64,000 nt of DNA from Aldehydirespirator sp965261105 (GTDB lineage: Bacteria; Actinomycetota; Acidimicrobiia; Acidimicrobiales; Aldehydirespiratoraceae), in assembly GCA_965261105.1 (NCBI GenBank), contig CBDHCM010000006.1, positions 372,001-436,000 on the forward strand, in the 5' to 3' direction. Of the stretch, positions 50,401 through 57,727 are shown in pieces (positions within the stretch are counted from its first letter, which is position 1; every line of letters begins with the position of its first letter). The notes below the pieces were generated by a model, which had not been told where the DNA came from, did not search any database, and saw only the letters and a list, made by a program, of their open reading frames with translations. Made by a program: the position numbers and the translations under genes.

Positions 50401-51631
50401 CGAAGGCCACGACGGTCGAGTGAACGGGGTGAGGCTGAGACTGCTCGAAGCGTTCCCGACCCGAAGCTCGAACAAGCAGTTGCCCGTGTTGGATCGTCTG
50501 CTGACCAAGGCGCTGGATCATCCTGACAAGGCGGCGCTCCTAGCTCTGGCCCAGCGGAAGCAGGCGTTGAAGAGCATGCCTGTCGCGCAGCGGGTCCGAT
50601 GGTGGGGGACCGACGCTCTCATCGTTCAAGGCACCCGTCTACAGCAGCTGAAGGCTGACTTGGCCGAGAGCGAGGTCCGAGTCCGGCATGTGGCCGAGTT
50701 CCTCAGATATGTCTGGGATCGTCACGGCGGTCGCGGCTCGATCCTGGCCACCATCCGAGACCCATCCGCGCTGAGGGAGCTGATCGAGATCCTGGGGCGC
50801 TGGTGCTCGGCCCCCCAATACGCCAGCGGATCCGTCACGCTTGAGATGGAGATGTCGGATCTGATCAGCAGACTGATCGGGCAGCTCGGCTCAGAACCTG
50901 GTGACGAAGCCCAGCGGGCGCTGGCAGACCTAGCCCAGCACTCGGAACTGGAGGGCTGGCACCCGCACCTTAAGTGGGCACTGGAAGAGCAGCGCGTCAT
51001 CCATCGCGACGCCTCCTACAGCCATCCCAGCATCGAGCAGGTCCAAGACACGCTCACCGACGGGCCACCCGCCGATGCGGCCGACTTGAGGGCGTCGCTG
51101 GAGGACCGGCTCAATGACATGTGCGAATACTTGCGAGGCGGCAACAGCGACTTCTGGCGCCACTTCTGGAACGAGGATCCGCACGGCCGCCTGACCGGAG
51201 GCAAGCCGGAGGACTCTTGCCGAGACGCGCTGTTGGCCAATCTGCAACTCCGTCTCCCCGATGAGGTGGACGCTGTCCGGGAGGGTTCCTACGCCGCGGA
51301 TACCAGGTCCGACATCCGCGCCAGCTGTCGGCGGTTCAACGTGCCGATCGAGATCAAGAAGGACGCCCACCCAGATCTGTGGAGAGCGATGCGCGGTCAG
51401 CTCATGGCCCGGTACACGACCGACCCGGCCACGGAGGGCTACGGGATCTACCTAGTTCTGTGGTTTGCAGACGCGGACAAGCCGGTCAGCCGGCACCCCG
51501 ACGGCACCCGCCCGAGCACGGCCGCGGAGCTCAGGCGACAACTCGAGCAGGAGCTGACCGCCGACGAAGCCCGCAAGATCTCCGTGATCGTCATGGACGT
51601 CACCAAACCCGGTGGCAGAGCCGCCGCGTAA
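47471..51631 (+). CDS. Giant NACHT/STAND-like NTPase with C-terminal PD-(D/E)xK nuclease motif
   Basis: 1386 residues. The N-terminal NTPase has Walker A LLGDPGAGKTTEFD (residues 44-57) and a NACHT-style Walker B RVLFIDGLDEIRAG (89-102). A winged-helix-like and long alpha-helical repeat region follows. Residues about 772-815 are a charged coiled coil (HRRKMDELERQWDEERRQER). The C-terminus has DTRSDIRASC (Asp1281) and VPIEIKKDAHPDLWRAMRGQ (Glu1294, Lys1296), the D...E-x-K of restriction-like nucleases, followed by GYGIYLVLWFAD. STAND NTPases with nuclease effectors are known antiphage sensors; this architecture fits that class. It is coupled by ATGA to the DUF4143 gene. Confidence 0.8.
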   Translation: MSTVVPRTCTELRDEGAGDGGDARMLLGDNAPLSKFRSTPAFVLLGDPGAGKTTEFDQEWKALGDAALLLTARNFITLDPGSHPEWCDRVLFIDGLDEIRAGKEDSRVPLDEIRNRLDRLQPPGFRISCREADWLGHGDRQSLKAVSPDSRIVVLKLDPLTEESARQLLETRHSVSDGRAFIAEAHRLGLGAMLRNPLTLELLAGAVKQGNEWPKTRLEAFEIACHKMAAELNPEHLAGSRARPTSTVMDAAGYLSTLHLLSGTGGYSLPSSVAAPSVVALAELGETPGGLSLDELAHALRTKLFTTARLERAFLPIHRQVAEFLAGRYLAKLIGDGLPARRVVSLMTGKTDDRVVTSLRGLSAWLAAHSREARPLLIDADPVGVGLYGDIEGFTADDKRRLLESLSTFFAEASLLDSGHGDDMARAFRSLSTADMVPAMRDLLHGKIESAADEELAALILDVLSHAEDRNSIADLGPDLKTILTGDTRSSRIRRRALDAYLQVVRASDDRTRVLRSLLDAIQDSSVPDPDDEVRGALLEILYPDTITPSEVWRYALSRTRHDPIGGFWRFWNLTLLDKSSDQHLVELLDSLHEDASRLIPALEQSRLGALPVELLARCLEAKGDNHEPAQLYDWLATAGSSLGRSHRKEKPLHRVRAWLEERPEVLKKIFLTWLRQRDPDDSLRPLGYWFCEALHDSTPPPDFGLWCLNQAIEVSGTEPDVSQALLWQAYRSLQSTTGMGLTPETLRERTHGHPALAQHLDELRAPRSSRVSAIEDEHRRKMDELERQWDEERRQEREDWAKHLHEQEAELRENRFWPRNLHPLAMAYLGEALGVDRHESPKDRIGDLIGGDPRLVDAVMAALRGAVSRDDVPEVGQTVSWSLESEHSWLAFPVLASLDLLDKEDPARLDALQKAQKRKVLAIYYCVRHGAETPRWHDRWLRHDPDLVLDILYRCAVAAVRAGKEFPPGLNDLDGAEGHDGRVNGVRLRLLEAFPTRSSNKQLPVLDRLLTKALDHPDKAALLALAQRKQALKSMPVAQRVRWWGTDALIVQGTRLQQLKADLAESEVRVRHVAEFLRYVWDRHGGRGSILATIRDPSALRELIEILGRWCSAPQYASGSVTLEMEMSDLISRLIGQLGSEPGDEAQRALADLAQHSELEGWHPHLKWALEEQRVIHRDASYSHPSIEQVQDTLTDGPPADAADLRASLEDRLNDMCEYLRGGNSDFWRHFWNEDPHGRLTGGKPEDSCRDALLANLQLRLPDEVDAVREGSYAADTRSDIRASCRRFNVPIEIKKDAHPDLWRAMRGQLMARYTTDPATEGYGIYLVLWFADADKPVSRHPDGTRPSTAAELRRQLEQELTADEARKISVIVMDVTKPGGRAAA

Positions 51632-51711
51632 CACGCTGCCACAAGTGACGACGGGACGAAACCGTCGAGGTGTTAGCCGACGACGGGCGGACTCTCTTCG
51701 CGATCGGGCGA

Positions 51712-52593
51712 TTACTCGTTGCTGTAGTAGTAGTCGCCATCAGGCTCGTACTGACGCTCAACTTCAAAGGTCGTTGGGAGGCCCGCCGCACTGATGTAGG
51801 CCCACCCTTCGAGCATGAGCCCGCAGTTCTCGCACTGGAAACAATCGGCCCCAACTTGGACGAGTTCGTAGCCCCACATGCCGTCTTGATCTCCATCGAC
51901 GACGAGTTCGCTCTGCTCTATATCGTCACCGCCCAATAGAGCGTCATCTCCACAGATTGGACATTCGACGTAGGTGTCCAGTTCAGGAATGATGCCCAGC
52001 CGCTTGGGCGGCGCTATGCCAAGCGCCAGCCGTTGCTCGGCTGCTTCCGTGAGCGAGTCGATCCGACGCCGCACGTTCTGCTTGTCTCGTAGTAGGTGTG
52101 CTCGTACGTCGGCGTTGCGGCCGGATCCGACGAAGTCTTCAATGGTGCATCCCCGATGGTCGAGCAGCACCTCAGCGTTCGACCAGAACCGTTCCCACCA
52201 TGATCGATGGTCCTTGACTTCGCTATATGGGGTTGCGCCTGAGTGCAATTCGGCGTTTCGCTGCGCCGCGATTTCCATCGCTTCGTCGCGGTTGAAGGGT
52301 CTGAACGCACGCGCACACCGGCCAAAGAGCGCCTTCGCTGGAATGCTGCGATACCTGGTGGTGTCTCCGGGCAGGCCGGCGGCCAGCATCAGACTTCGTC
52401 CGTCGTCTGAGGGGTCTGCGACCAGCAGAGGGTTGATCTGGCACAAGGTCGAACCTGCGAGCAACTCCAAGGAGTTCGCTGCTGTCCTGAGCGCAGCTCG
52501 CGAGAAGTCATCGTCATCGAGGGCGTCGAAGCTGCGATTAATGAAGTTCTTGGCCTTCATCCACACAGCCTCGGGGTCGTAAGGAAGGCTCAT
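51712..52593 (-). CDS. Putative HEPN-type protein with C-terminal zinc ribbon
   Basis: 293 residues. The N-terminal half is helical and contains IAAQRNAELHSGAT (Arg112-Asn113-x3-His117), the R-N-x3-H signature of HEPN ribonucleases. The C-terminal region carries a zinc ribbon: Cys211-x2-Cys214 (ECPICGDD) and Cys254-x2-Cys257 (FQCENCGLML). I chose ATG 52593 because it overlaps the stop of the upstream dioxygenase fragment (ATGA) and has AGGTGG 8 nt upstream; GTG 52605 is possible. HEPN proteins often cut RNA as toxins. The assignment rests on the motif and helical context, not full-length similarity. Confidence 0.6.
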   Translation of the reverse strand: MSLPYDPEAVWMKAKNFINRSFDALDDDDFSRAALRTAANSLELLAGSTLCQINPLLVADPSDDGRSLMLAAGLPGDTTRYRSIPAKALFGRCARAFRPFNRDEAMEIAAQRNAELHSGATPYSEVKDHRSWWERFWSNAEVLLDHRGCTIEDFVGSGRNADVRAHLLRDKQNVRRRIDSLTEAAEQRLALGIAPPKRLGIIPELDTYVECPICGDDALLGGDDIEQSELVVDGDQDGMWGYELVQVGADCFQCENCGLMLEGWAYISAAGLPTTFEVERQYEPDGDYYYSNE

Positions 52594-52881
52594 AATCGGT
52601 TCCACCTGATCATTGCTCTGCCAGCCTGCCTACTGATGCCCTCCGGCACCGCCGCACGACCGTGGAGCGTCCGACGGTTGTCGATGAAGAGCGTGGTACC
52701 GGGCCCTGGCGCGCGGTACTCAACAGCGTGGTCGATGTACTCGCCGAAGAACCGCTTTGCCAACCGGGCGAGCGCGTCTCGCGGGGCCATCACTACCGGA
52801 TCGAACCGCACACGTTGCTCGCTCACCGCATGGGTGAGAACCCCTGCTCTTCCCACACCGATGTCGAATATCCCTTGCCTT
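52590..52881 (-). pseudogene. TauD-family dioxygenase, C-terminal fragment cut by IS1380-type element
   Basis: About 95 codons remain: RFFGEYIDHAVEYRAPGPGT then TLFIDNRRTLHGRAAVPEGI and RAMIRWNRL. TLHGR supplies the distal iron His and the following Arg the 2-oxoglutarate contact of TauD/clavaminate-type oxygenases. The 5' part, including the HxD, is lost at the left end of the IS (52882) and is not found beyond its right end. Its stop overlaps the HEPN gene start, so the two were an operon before the insertion. Confidence 0.7.
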
Positions 52882-54523
52882 AGCCTGGATCCACCGGCGC
52901 GGTGGGGTTTGTGGGGTTGGAGCATCCACCAGAAAGGCCTCCTGACGTGGCAGAATACTGTTAATAACGACAGTTATTCCAGCTGCGTGGGGAGGCATTT
53001 CCTGTGAGGAGCATAGCGGGCGGGATCGACGGGTTGGAGGCAGTGTTCGACGACGCTTCTTTGGTGGCCGATGCGGGGTTGTTGCTGGCGGGCACGGTGA
53101 TGGATCGCCTTGGGTTGGAGTCGCTGATCGATGAGACGGTGCGCCCGCCGGGCTCGGCGGGCTCGGGGTCGGGCCCCAAGGTGTTGACTTTGGTGGCGTC
53201 GATGCTGGTGGGCGGCCGCTGCATCGACGACACCGGCCGTCTGCGGGCCGCGGCGTCGCAGGCGGTGCTGGCGTTTGGGGTGATGGCGCCGTCGACTGTG
53301 GGGTCGTTTGTGCGGTCGTTCATGTTCGGGCATGTGCGCCGGCTCGACAAGGCGGCCGAGCAGGCGCTGGTGCGGGCGTGGTCTGTGGGCGCCGCGCCGG
53401 TTGCCGCGGAGATGACCGTGGATTTGGACTCCACGATCTGCGAGGTGTGCGCCAAGGCCAAGCACGGCGCCGCGTACGGCCACACCGGAGTGTTGGGCTA
53501 TCACCCGCTGGTGGCGGTGCGATCAGACACCGGCGAGGTGCTGCACTCCGCGATGCGGTCGGGATCGTCGCAGCGAGCCAACGAGCATTTCGCTCGTGAG
53601 ACTCTGGCCCGCCTGCGGCGCCTGGCGCCGGACGCGGCGGTCGCGGTGCGCGCCGACGCGGGGTTCTTCTCCTATGACATGATCGCAGACATCGGGGCCC
53701 ACAACGCGTCCTACTCGATCACGATCCCACAGAACGCCAAGGTCAAAGCAGCTGTAGCGGCCATCGGCGACGACGCCTGGCAGGCGATCGCCTACACCCG
53801 CGGCGCGCAGGCCCAGGTCGCTGAGACCACCATCGACCCCGGCCGCCGCGGCGACAAGCTCCGCGGCCCCCACGGCAAGCGGGCCAAGCTGCGGCTCGTC
53901 GTGCGCCGCACCCGCCTGCTCGGCGCCCAAGCCCAGCTGTGGCCCAACTGGCGCCACCACTGCTTCGTCACCGACCGAGCCGACCTCGACACCGTCGCCG
54001 CCGACGCCTACCACCGAGCCCACGCCACCGTCGAACCCGCCATTCGCGACCTCAAAGAAAACTCCGGGCTCAGCCGCTGCCCCTCCAGACAGTTCCCCGC
54101 CAACGGCGCCCCGCTCGCCTGCTGCGTGCTCGCCCACAACCCCGCCCGCTGGACCGCCCGCCTCGGCCGCGCCCACCCCGCCGCGCAGCTCACCGTCGCG
54201 GCCACCATCCGCAACCGGCTCCTCGCCGTGCCGGGCCGCCTCGTCAACCACAGCGGCCGCCACAGACTGCGCCTGCCGCTCAACTGGCCATGGGCCACGG
54301 CCTTCACCACAGCCCTCAACCGGATCCGCAACCTGCCCCAACTCATCTGACCGGCCGCCCCGGCCCGGCGCAGCCAACAAGCACCCCCAGCGCCACCAAC
54401 CCGCACCAGCCCCCCACACCAGTCTCGCACACCCCAAAACGCGCCGGCCCGCACACACGCACCAGCCCAGCCGCCAACCGGCCCCAACCGTCGATCCCAC
54501 AAACCCGTCGGTGGATTCAGGCT
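52882..54523 (+). mobile_element. IS1380-type insertion sequence
   Basis: 1.64 kb between AGCCTGGATCCACCG (52882-52896) and CGGTGGATTCAGGCT (54509-54523), 15-bp inverted ends with one mismatch. It carries one transposase gene and has truncated the dioxygenase gene. I could not identify a clear target duplication. A 300-bp derivative lies at 43758-44058. Confidence 0.82.
53004..54350 (+). CDS. IS1380-family transposase
   Basis: 448 residues, the normal IS1380 length. DDE residues are visible in MTVDLDSTICEVCAK (first Asp), AVAVRADAGFFSYDMI (second Asp) and HATVEPAIRDLKENSG (Glu). GYHPLVAVRSDTGEVLHSAM and LPLNWPWATAFTTALNRIRN are family-typical. The start ATG/GTG choice is GTG or ATG within TTCCTGTGAGGAGC; the frame begins at 53004. 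No frameshift or stop interrupts it, so the element may still be active. Confidence 0.88.
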   Translation: MRSIAGGIDGLEAVFDDASLVADAGLLLAGTVMDRLGLESLIDETVRPPGSAGSGSGPKVLTLVASMLVGGRCIDDTGRLRAAASQAVLAFGVMAPSTVGSFVRSFMFGHVRRLDKAAEQALVRAWSVGAAPVAAEMTVDLDSTICEVCAKAKHGAAYGHTGVLGYHPLVAVRSDTGEVLHSAMRSGSSQRANEHFARETLARLRRLAPDAAVAVRADAGFFSYDMIADIGAHNASYSITIPQNAKVKAAVAAIGDDAWQAIAYTRGAQAQVAETTIDPGRRGDKLRGPHGKRAKLRLVVRRTRLLGAQAQLWPNWRHHCFVTDRADLDTVAADAYHRAHATVEPAIRDLKENSGLSRCPSRQFPANGAPLACCVLAHNPARWTARLGRAHPAAQLTVAATIRNRLLAVPGRLVNHSGRHRLRLPLNWPWATAFTTALNRIRNLPQLI

Positions 54524-54807
54524 CAGCGTGTTGAAAGGTCATGGGCATCCTCGCATTAGGCGATACGACGAAATCGTCGCAAACAGTAGGCGCGTCTGCC
54601 AGTAGGTGGTGACCTCTCACAACCACATCGCCACGGGTCGAGACGTCGGGCGAGGCTACTGGGGGTGCCCCAGCCCCAAGATGGGACGGACCGGCCCTTG
54701 CCGTGCGGTGTGGGCGGTAATGTCGGGCGGCGGCTGGCAGATCAATGAGCAATACCCGGTGAGGTGCTGACGCATCACGCGGGCTCAAATCAGGGGCCCA
54801 CCTCAGC
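54524..54807. other. Non-coding stretch between IS and AAA gene
   Basis: I see no gene here. It lies just outside the right IS end and leads into the promoter of the AAA gene. Open frames on both strands lack RBS and homology-like features. Confidence 0.5.
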
Positions 54808-54862
54808 TACGATCACAGCGAAGGATCGGCGTGCACCAAGCCGCGGCTGTCACAGCCGCGGC
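54808..54862 (+). promoter_or_regulatory. Promoter and perfect palindrome upstream of the AAA gene
   Basis: TACGAT (54808-54813) is a likely -10 box. GCCGCGGCTGT-C-ACAGCCGCGGC (54840-54862) is a perfect inverted repeat with 11-bp arms, about 20 nt downstream of the predicted start and 38 nt before the ATG. It could be a repressor operator or an mRNA hairpin that controls translation. Confidence 0.5.
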
Positions 54863-54900
54863 CGATACTGGAGGAAGCGTCGTTTGAGAGGAGGCAGCAG

Positions 54901-55857
54901 ATGGCGCGTTCAGATCTGTTGTTGAATCTCGTTGAGGCCGAGCGCTCCGGGGACCGGCAGCGGTTCTTGATGGTGGTCGAGTCGGTTATCGCCGAGGAGC
55001 GCAAGAAGCAGCACCATCTCGTTGCGGACCGGCTCGAAGAGCTCATCTCGACGACTGGATCCTCGGCGACGGCCCGCTACCAGAGTCCGCCGGTAACCCA
55101 GGACGGCCTGCTGCTGGAGGTTGTACCGCGGCGAAGGCTGGCCGACCTGTCGCTGTCGGCCGAAACGGCGACATTGGTGTCTGAGGTCGTTGAGGAGCAG
55201 CGTCGACGTGATGTGCTGAGGGCGCACGGGCTTGAGCCCCGGCATCGGTTCTTGCTTGTCGGGCCGCCCGGCAACGGCAAGACGAGCTTGGCTGAGGCCA
55301 TCGCCGCGGAACTGATGATGCCGATGTTGGTGGCCTCATATGAGGCGCTGATCAGCAGCTACCTCGGCGAGACCGCCAGCCGCCTTGCCGCGCTATTCGA
55401 GTTCGTTCGATCGCGAGAGTGCGTGTTGTTCCTTGATGAGTTCGACACGATCGCCAAGGAGAGGGCAGACGACCACGACACCGGCGAGCTCAAGCGCGTG
55501 GTGTCATCCCTCTTGTTGGGTGTTGATCGACTCCCGAGCCACGTGATCTTGGTAACGGCGTCGAACCACCCGGAAGTGCTGGACCGGGCTGCCGGGCGCC
55601 GGTTTCAAGTGCACATAAGTCTGCCGACTCCGTCGCAGGCCGAGATCTGTCGGTTCGTCGAACGACAGGCGGGGCGCGGTCACGACTTCGGCGTGACTCC
55701 TGAGACGATCGCGAAGACCATGGCCGGTGCGAGTTACTCCGAGGTCGAAGACCTCCTGCTGGACATTCGCCGCCGCTATGTGCTCGGCCTCCCAGACGCC
55801 GACCTGAAACGGACGGCACAAGAACGGCTCAATAGGTGGCGGAAGCAGAAGCAATAG
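54901..55857 (+). CDS. AAA+ ATPase (SpoVK/FtsH-like fold), defence-island type
   Basis: 318 residues. Walker A is LLVGPPGNGKTSLAEAI (near residue 120), Walker B is CVLFLDEFDTIAKE, sensor 1 is VILVTASNHPEVLD, and the arginine-finger region is DRAAGRRFQVHI. The N-terminal 80 residues are helical (LLNLVEAERSGDRQRFLMVV). GAGGAGG precedes the ATG. ATPases of this kind often sit beside a subtilisin-like protease in phage-defence loci. No protease gene follows here; downstream are a broken Abi-like ORF and HicBA, so its partner may be lost or it may act alone. The partnership is inference. Confidence 0.82.
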   Translation: MARSDLLLNLVEAERSGDRQRFLMVVESVIAEERKKQHHLVADRLEELISTTGSSATARYQSPPVTQDGLLLEVVPRRRLADLSLSAETATLVSEVVEEQRRRDVLRAHGLEPRHRFLLVGPPGNGKTSLAEAIAAELMMPMLVASYEALISSYLGETASRLAALFEFVRSRECVLFLDEFDTIAKERADDHDTGELKRVVSSLLLGVDRLPSHVILVTASNHPEVLDRAAGRRFQVHISLPTPSQAEICRFVERQAGRGHDFGVTPETIAKTMAGASYSEVEDLLLDIRRRYVLGLPDADLKRTAQERLNRWRKQKQ

Positions 55858-55954
55858 CACCGCCATGGATGGTGCTTGAGGCGACGCGGAAGGAGCCGAT
55901 GCCTTCGCCGCCGTCGACACCTCGCCCGCGTCTTCACACGCCTGAGCACGGCGA

Positions 55955-56182
55955 TCAAACCACGCGGCGGGATCCGGGCTGGATGTCACTCGGCAAGGCG
56001 TTCGATGCCGAGCGGATACGGGTCGAAACACGGGTACCGGGACTTGACAGCGTTGTTCCTTCGTGTCGGTGCGAGTCGATCTCGAGATCGCAGTACTCCG
56101 GGCAAAAGTCAGCGTGAGTGCGGTAGCTGTAGTCTCCGAGGTATCCGCCAGTGACGCCGATGTAGCGGTTGACGATCTTCAT
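55955..56182 (-). pseudogene. Truncated abortive-infection-like protein, N-terminal fragment
   Basis: The minus strand encodes MKIVNRYIGVTGGYLGDYSY then RTHADFCPEYCDLEIDSHRH and EGTT, which I recognise as the start of a widespread family whose members often carry a C-terminal abortive-infection domain. After EGTT the expected continuation (RERF...) is missing and the sequence becomes unrelated. The gene is therefore 3'-truncated or frameshifted. GGAG lies close before the ATG. Family recall is from memory and should be checked. Confidence 0.45.
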
Positions 56183-56340
56183 GATCTCCGCCAGCGAGAG
56201 GCCACCCGTGCTAACGCCTTGAGCGTATCGGTGGCCTCTGGCGGCCCTGGGATGAGTCGGTTGGTGGAGCGAGCCCGCGGACGCGGGCCGACGTTCCGAT
56301 CACTGCGGGAGTGCTTCCCGACGGCTCTTGAGTACCGAGA

Positions 56341-56571
56341 TCAGTCCGAGGCGTTGAGCCACTCCTCGCGGGACACGCCCGCCTGCTTCAGAATCTCACG
56401 GAGTAGAGGAACCCCGATGTCCTTGCGTTGGTGACGATTGGGGATGTGGACCTTCCGGCGACCCTTGACCATGTAGTCGTGGCCCTTTGATGTCTTCGGG
56501 CCTTCCCAGCCGAGCTTCCGGAGTTGCCTGATCAGGACGACCCTCGTCGTCGGCGACAACGGGGGGCTCAT
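56341..56571 (-). CDS. hicA: HicA-family mRNA interferase toxin
   Basis: 76 residues. The double-stranded RNA-binding-like fold is recognisable from LIRQLRKLGWEGPKTSKGHD (catalytic His in SKGHDYMV), then KVHIPNRHQRKDIGVPLLRE and ILKQAGVSREEW. HicA cleaves mRNA when released from its partner. The ATG at 56571 overlaps the HicB stop (ATGA), an antitoxin-first order that is less common than hicA-hicB but known. It is the last gene of a three-gene minus-strand operon near the right end of the island. Confidence 0.9.
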   Translation of the reverse strand: MSPPLSPTTRVVLIRQLRKLGWEGPKTSKGHDYMVKGRRKVHIPNRHQRKDIGVPLLREILKQAGVSREEWLNASD

Positions 56572-57059
56572 CTGTTCACGACAAGATGAACGCCCTCCAT
56601 GCTGGGAATGTCGTCGTCTCCGTCTTCGAGCTTGAGGCTGGCCCAGCCGAGCAGCACGGACCTCAATTCGTCCAACGCTCCCTCTTCGGTGTCGCCGAAG
56701 CCCCATGCGCCCTCAATGCCGGCGACCGTCGCGACGTGCCCGGCCGGATCATCGATGGGGCGGACCATCGCGTGCGAAACGGCGATCTCAGCCCATCTGG
56801 CAATCAGTCGGTCGAGTGCTGTTCCATGGCTGCCGTCAGCCTCGGCCTCCGAAGACTGAGATGGGTCCTGCTCCGCGGCTTGTTCTTCGTCGCCCGACAG
56901 CTGGCGCACCAAATCGATGTCGGTCGGCCAATATCTTCGTTCCTCGTCGCTCTTGCTCGGGAAGATCTCATGCTTCGAATCGGATTGCACCGACAGCCGC
57001 TCGATTGGCGAGAAGGTGACCTCAACCTGACGGTCCTTCGATACCAGGTTCGTTGCCAT
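56568..57059 (-). CDS. hicB: HicB-like antitoxin with long N-terminal extension
   Basis: 163 residues. The C-terminal 60 form a HicB-type partial RNase H fold (VATVAGIEGAWGFGDTEEGA, LDELRSVLLGWASLKLEDGD, IPSMEGVHLVV). The first 100 residues are not HicB-like: they are acidic and include EIFPSKSDEERRYWPTDIDL and QQSSEAE-type low complexity. No helix-turn-helix or ribbon-helix-helix is evident at the C-terminus. The start ATG overlaps the upstream stop (TGATG) and the stop overlaps hicA. It should neutralise HicA by direct binding. Confidence 0.8.
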   Translation of the reverse strand: MATNLVSKDRQVEVTFSPIERLSVQSDSKHEIFPSKSDEERRYWPTDIDLVRQLSGDEEQAAEQDPSQSSEAEADGSHGTALDRLIARWAEIAVSHAMVRPIDDPAGHVATVAGIEGAWGFGDTEEGALDELRSVLLGWASLKLEDGDDDIPSMEGVHLVVNR

Positions 57060-57307
57060 CAGACTCCGCTTTCCTCCCTGGCCGAAATGGCCAGGACGTT
57101 GTTGGACTCGATCAGGTAGACGGGCTGTCCCATCGGGTCAGCCTGTCCATCGACGCGATAGACGTTTACGACCACGAGTTTCACGCGTGCCACGGTGCCG
57201 TCGTCGAGCAGGTACTCGTTCCAGTGTTCTCCGGTTGCGCGGAAACCTACTTCCGTGACCTTCAAGGGCTTACCGTCAGGCCCGGGTAGCTGGCGTTTGC
57301 GCTCCAT
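57059..57307 (-). CDS. Small accessory protein of the HicBA operon
   Basis: 82 residues, a compact beta-rich protein: KVTEVGFRATGEHWNEYLLD, DGTVARVKLVVVNVYRVDGQ, DPMGQPVYLIESNNVLAISA. It is similar in style to small proteins (pattern EYLLDDGT...D-x-x-G-N-PVY-x-x-S) seen upstream of toxin genes, but I cannot name the family. TGATG overlap with hicB makes it the first gene of the operon. AGGGGAGTAGAGG upstream gives a plausible Shine-Dalgarno. Confidence 0.65.
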   Translation of the reverse strand: MERKRQLPGPDGKPLKVTEVGFRATGEHWNEYLLDDGTVARVKLVVVNVYRVDGQADPMGQPVYLIESNNVLAISAREESGV

Positions 57308-57418
57308 ACCTCTACTCCCCTCCCTAGCGATCCCAGGCTAGAACCTAAGCGGAACGAGGCGAGTGTACGCCCACAATGGCCCGGCGAGCCGAACTGGGAG
57401 CCACGGCTGAGGTGCAGC

Positions 57419-57439
57419 TCTTCTAATGGATTTTCTAAT
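57419..57439 (+). repeat. Island-end 21-bp repeat, right copy
   Basis: TCTTCTAATGGATTTTCTAAT, one mismatch from 45063-45083 and in the same orientation, 119 bp before the right att core. Confidence 0.55.
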
Positions 57440-57558
57440 GGACGGGACGGCACGGAGCGTTATCCACAGGCACGGTCCGACACGGCGGATTCGCGAAAGC
57501 CCACTTCAGAGGCACTTTCTGACACAGACCGACGCAGCCTGACATGCCCCGGAAGCAA

Positions 57559-57605
57559 CTCATAACCCGAAGGTCGTAGGTTCAATTCCTACCCCCGCCA
57601 CCAAC
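57559..57605 (+). repeat. Right attachment site (attR), 3' fragment of tRNA-fMet
   Basis: Identical 47 bp to 44960-45006: half anticodon arm, variable loop, T arm, acceptor 3' strand and CCA. The 5' half of a tRNA is absent, so this is a target-site duplicate, not a second gene. Confidence 0.92.
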
Positions 57606-57606
57606 T

Positions 57607-57643
57607 GAAGCCCGAGTCGAGCGCGCCGCTCGACTTGGGCTTC
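57607..57643 (+). terminator. Hairpin after the right attachment site
   Basis: GAAGCCCGAGTCGAGCG pairs with CGCTCGACTTGGGCTTC around a CGC loop with few mismatches. It is probably the original chromosomal terminator of tRNA-fMet, displaced by the island. The T-tract is weak. Confidence 0.6.
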
Positions 57644-57727
57644 GTCGCTGCGAGGGCCGATCGGCTGGTCGCCGGTGGCAACGTGGCACCGACTGCCGAA
57701 GTGGCAGCGGCAGGCCCCACGACGGAT

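Noticed and set aside
57559..57605. Second tRNA-fMet gene
   Set aside because: Only the 3' part is present; the D arm and 5' acceptor strand are missing.
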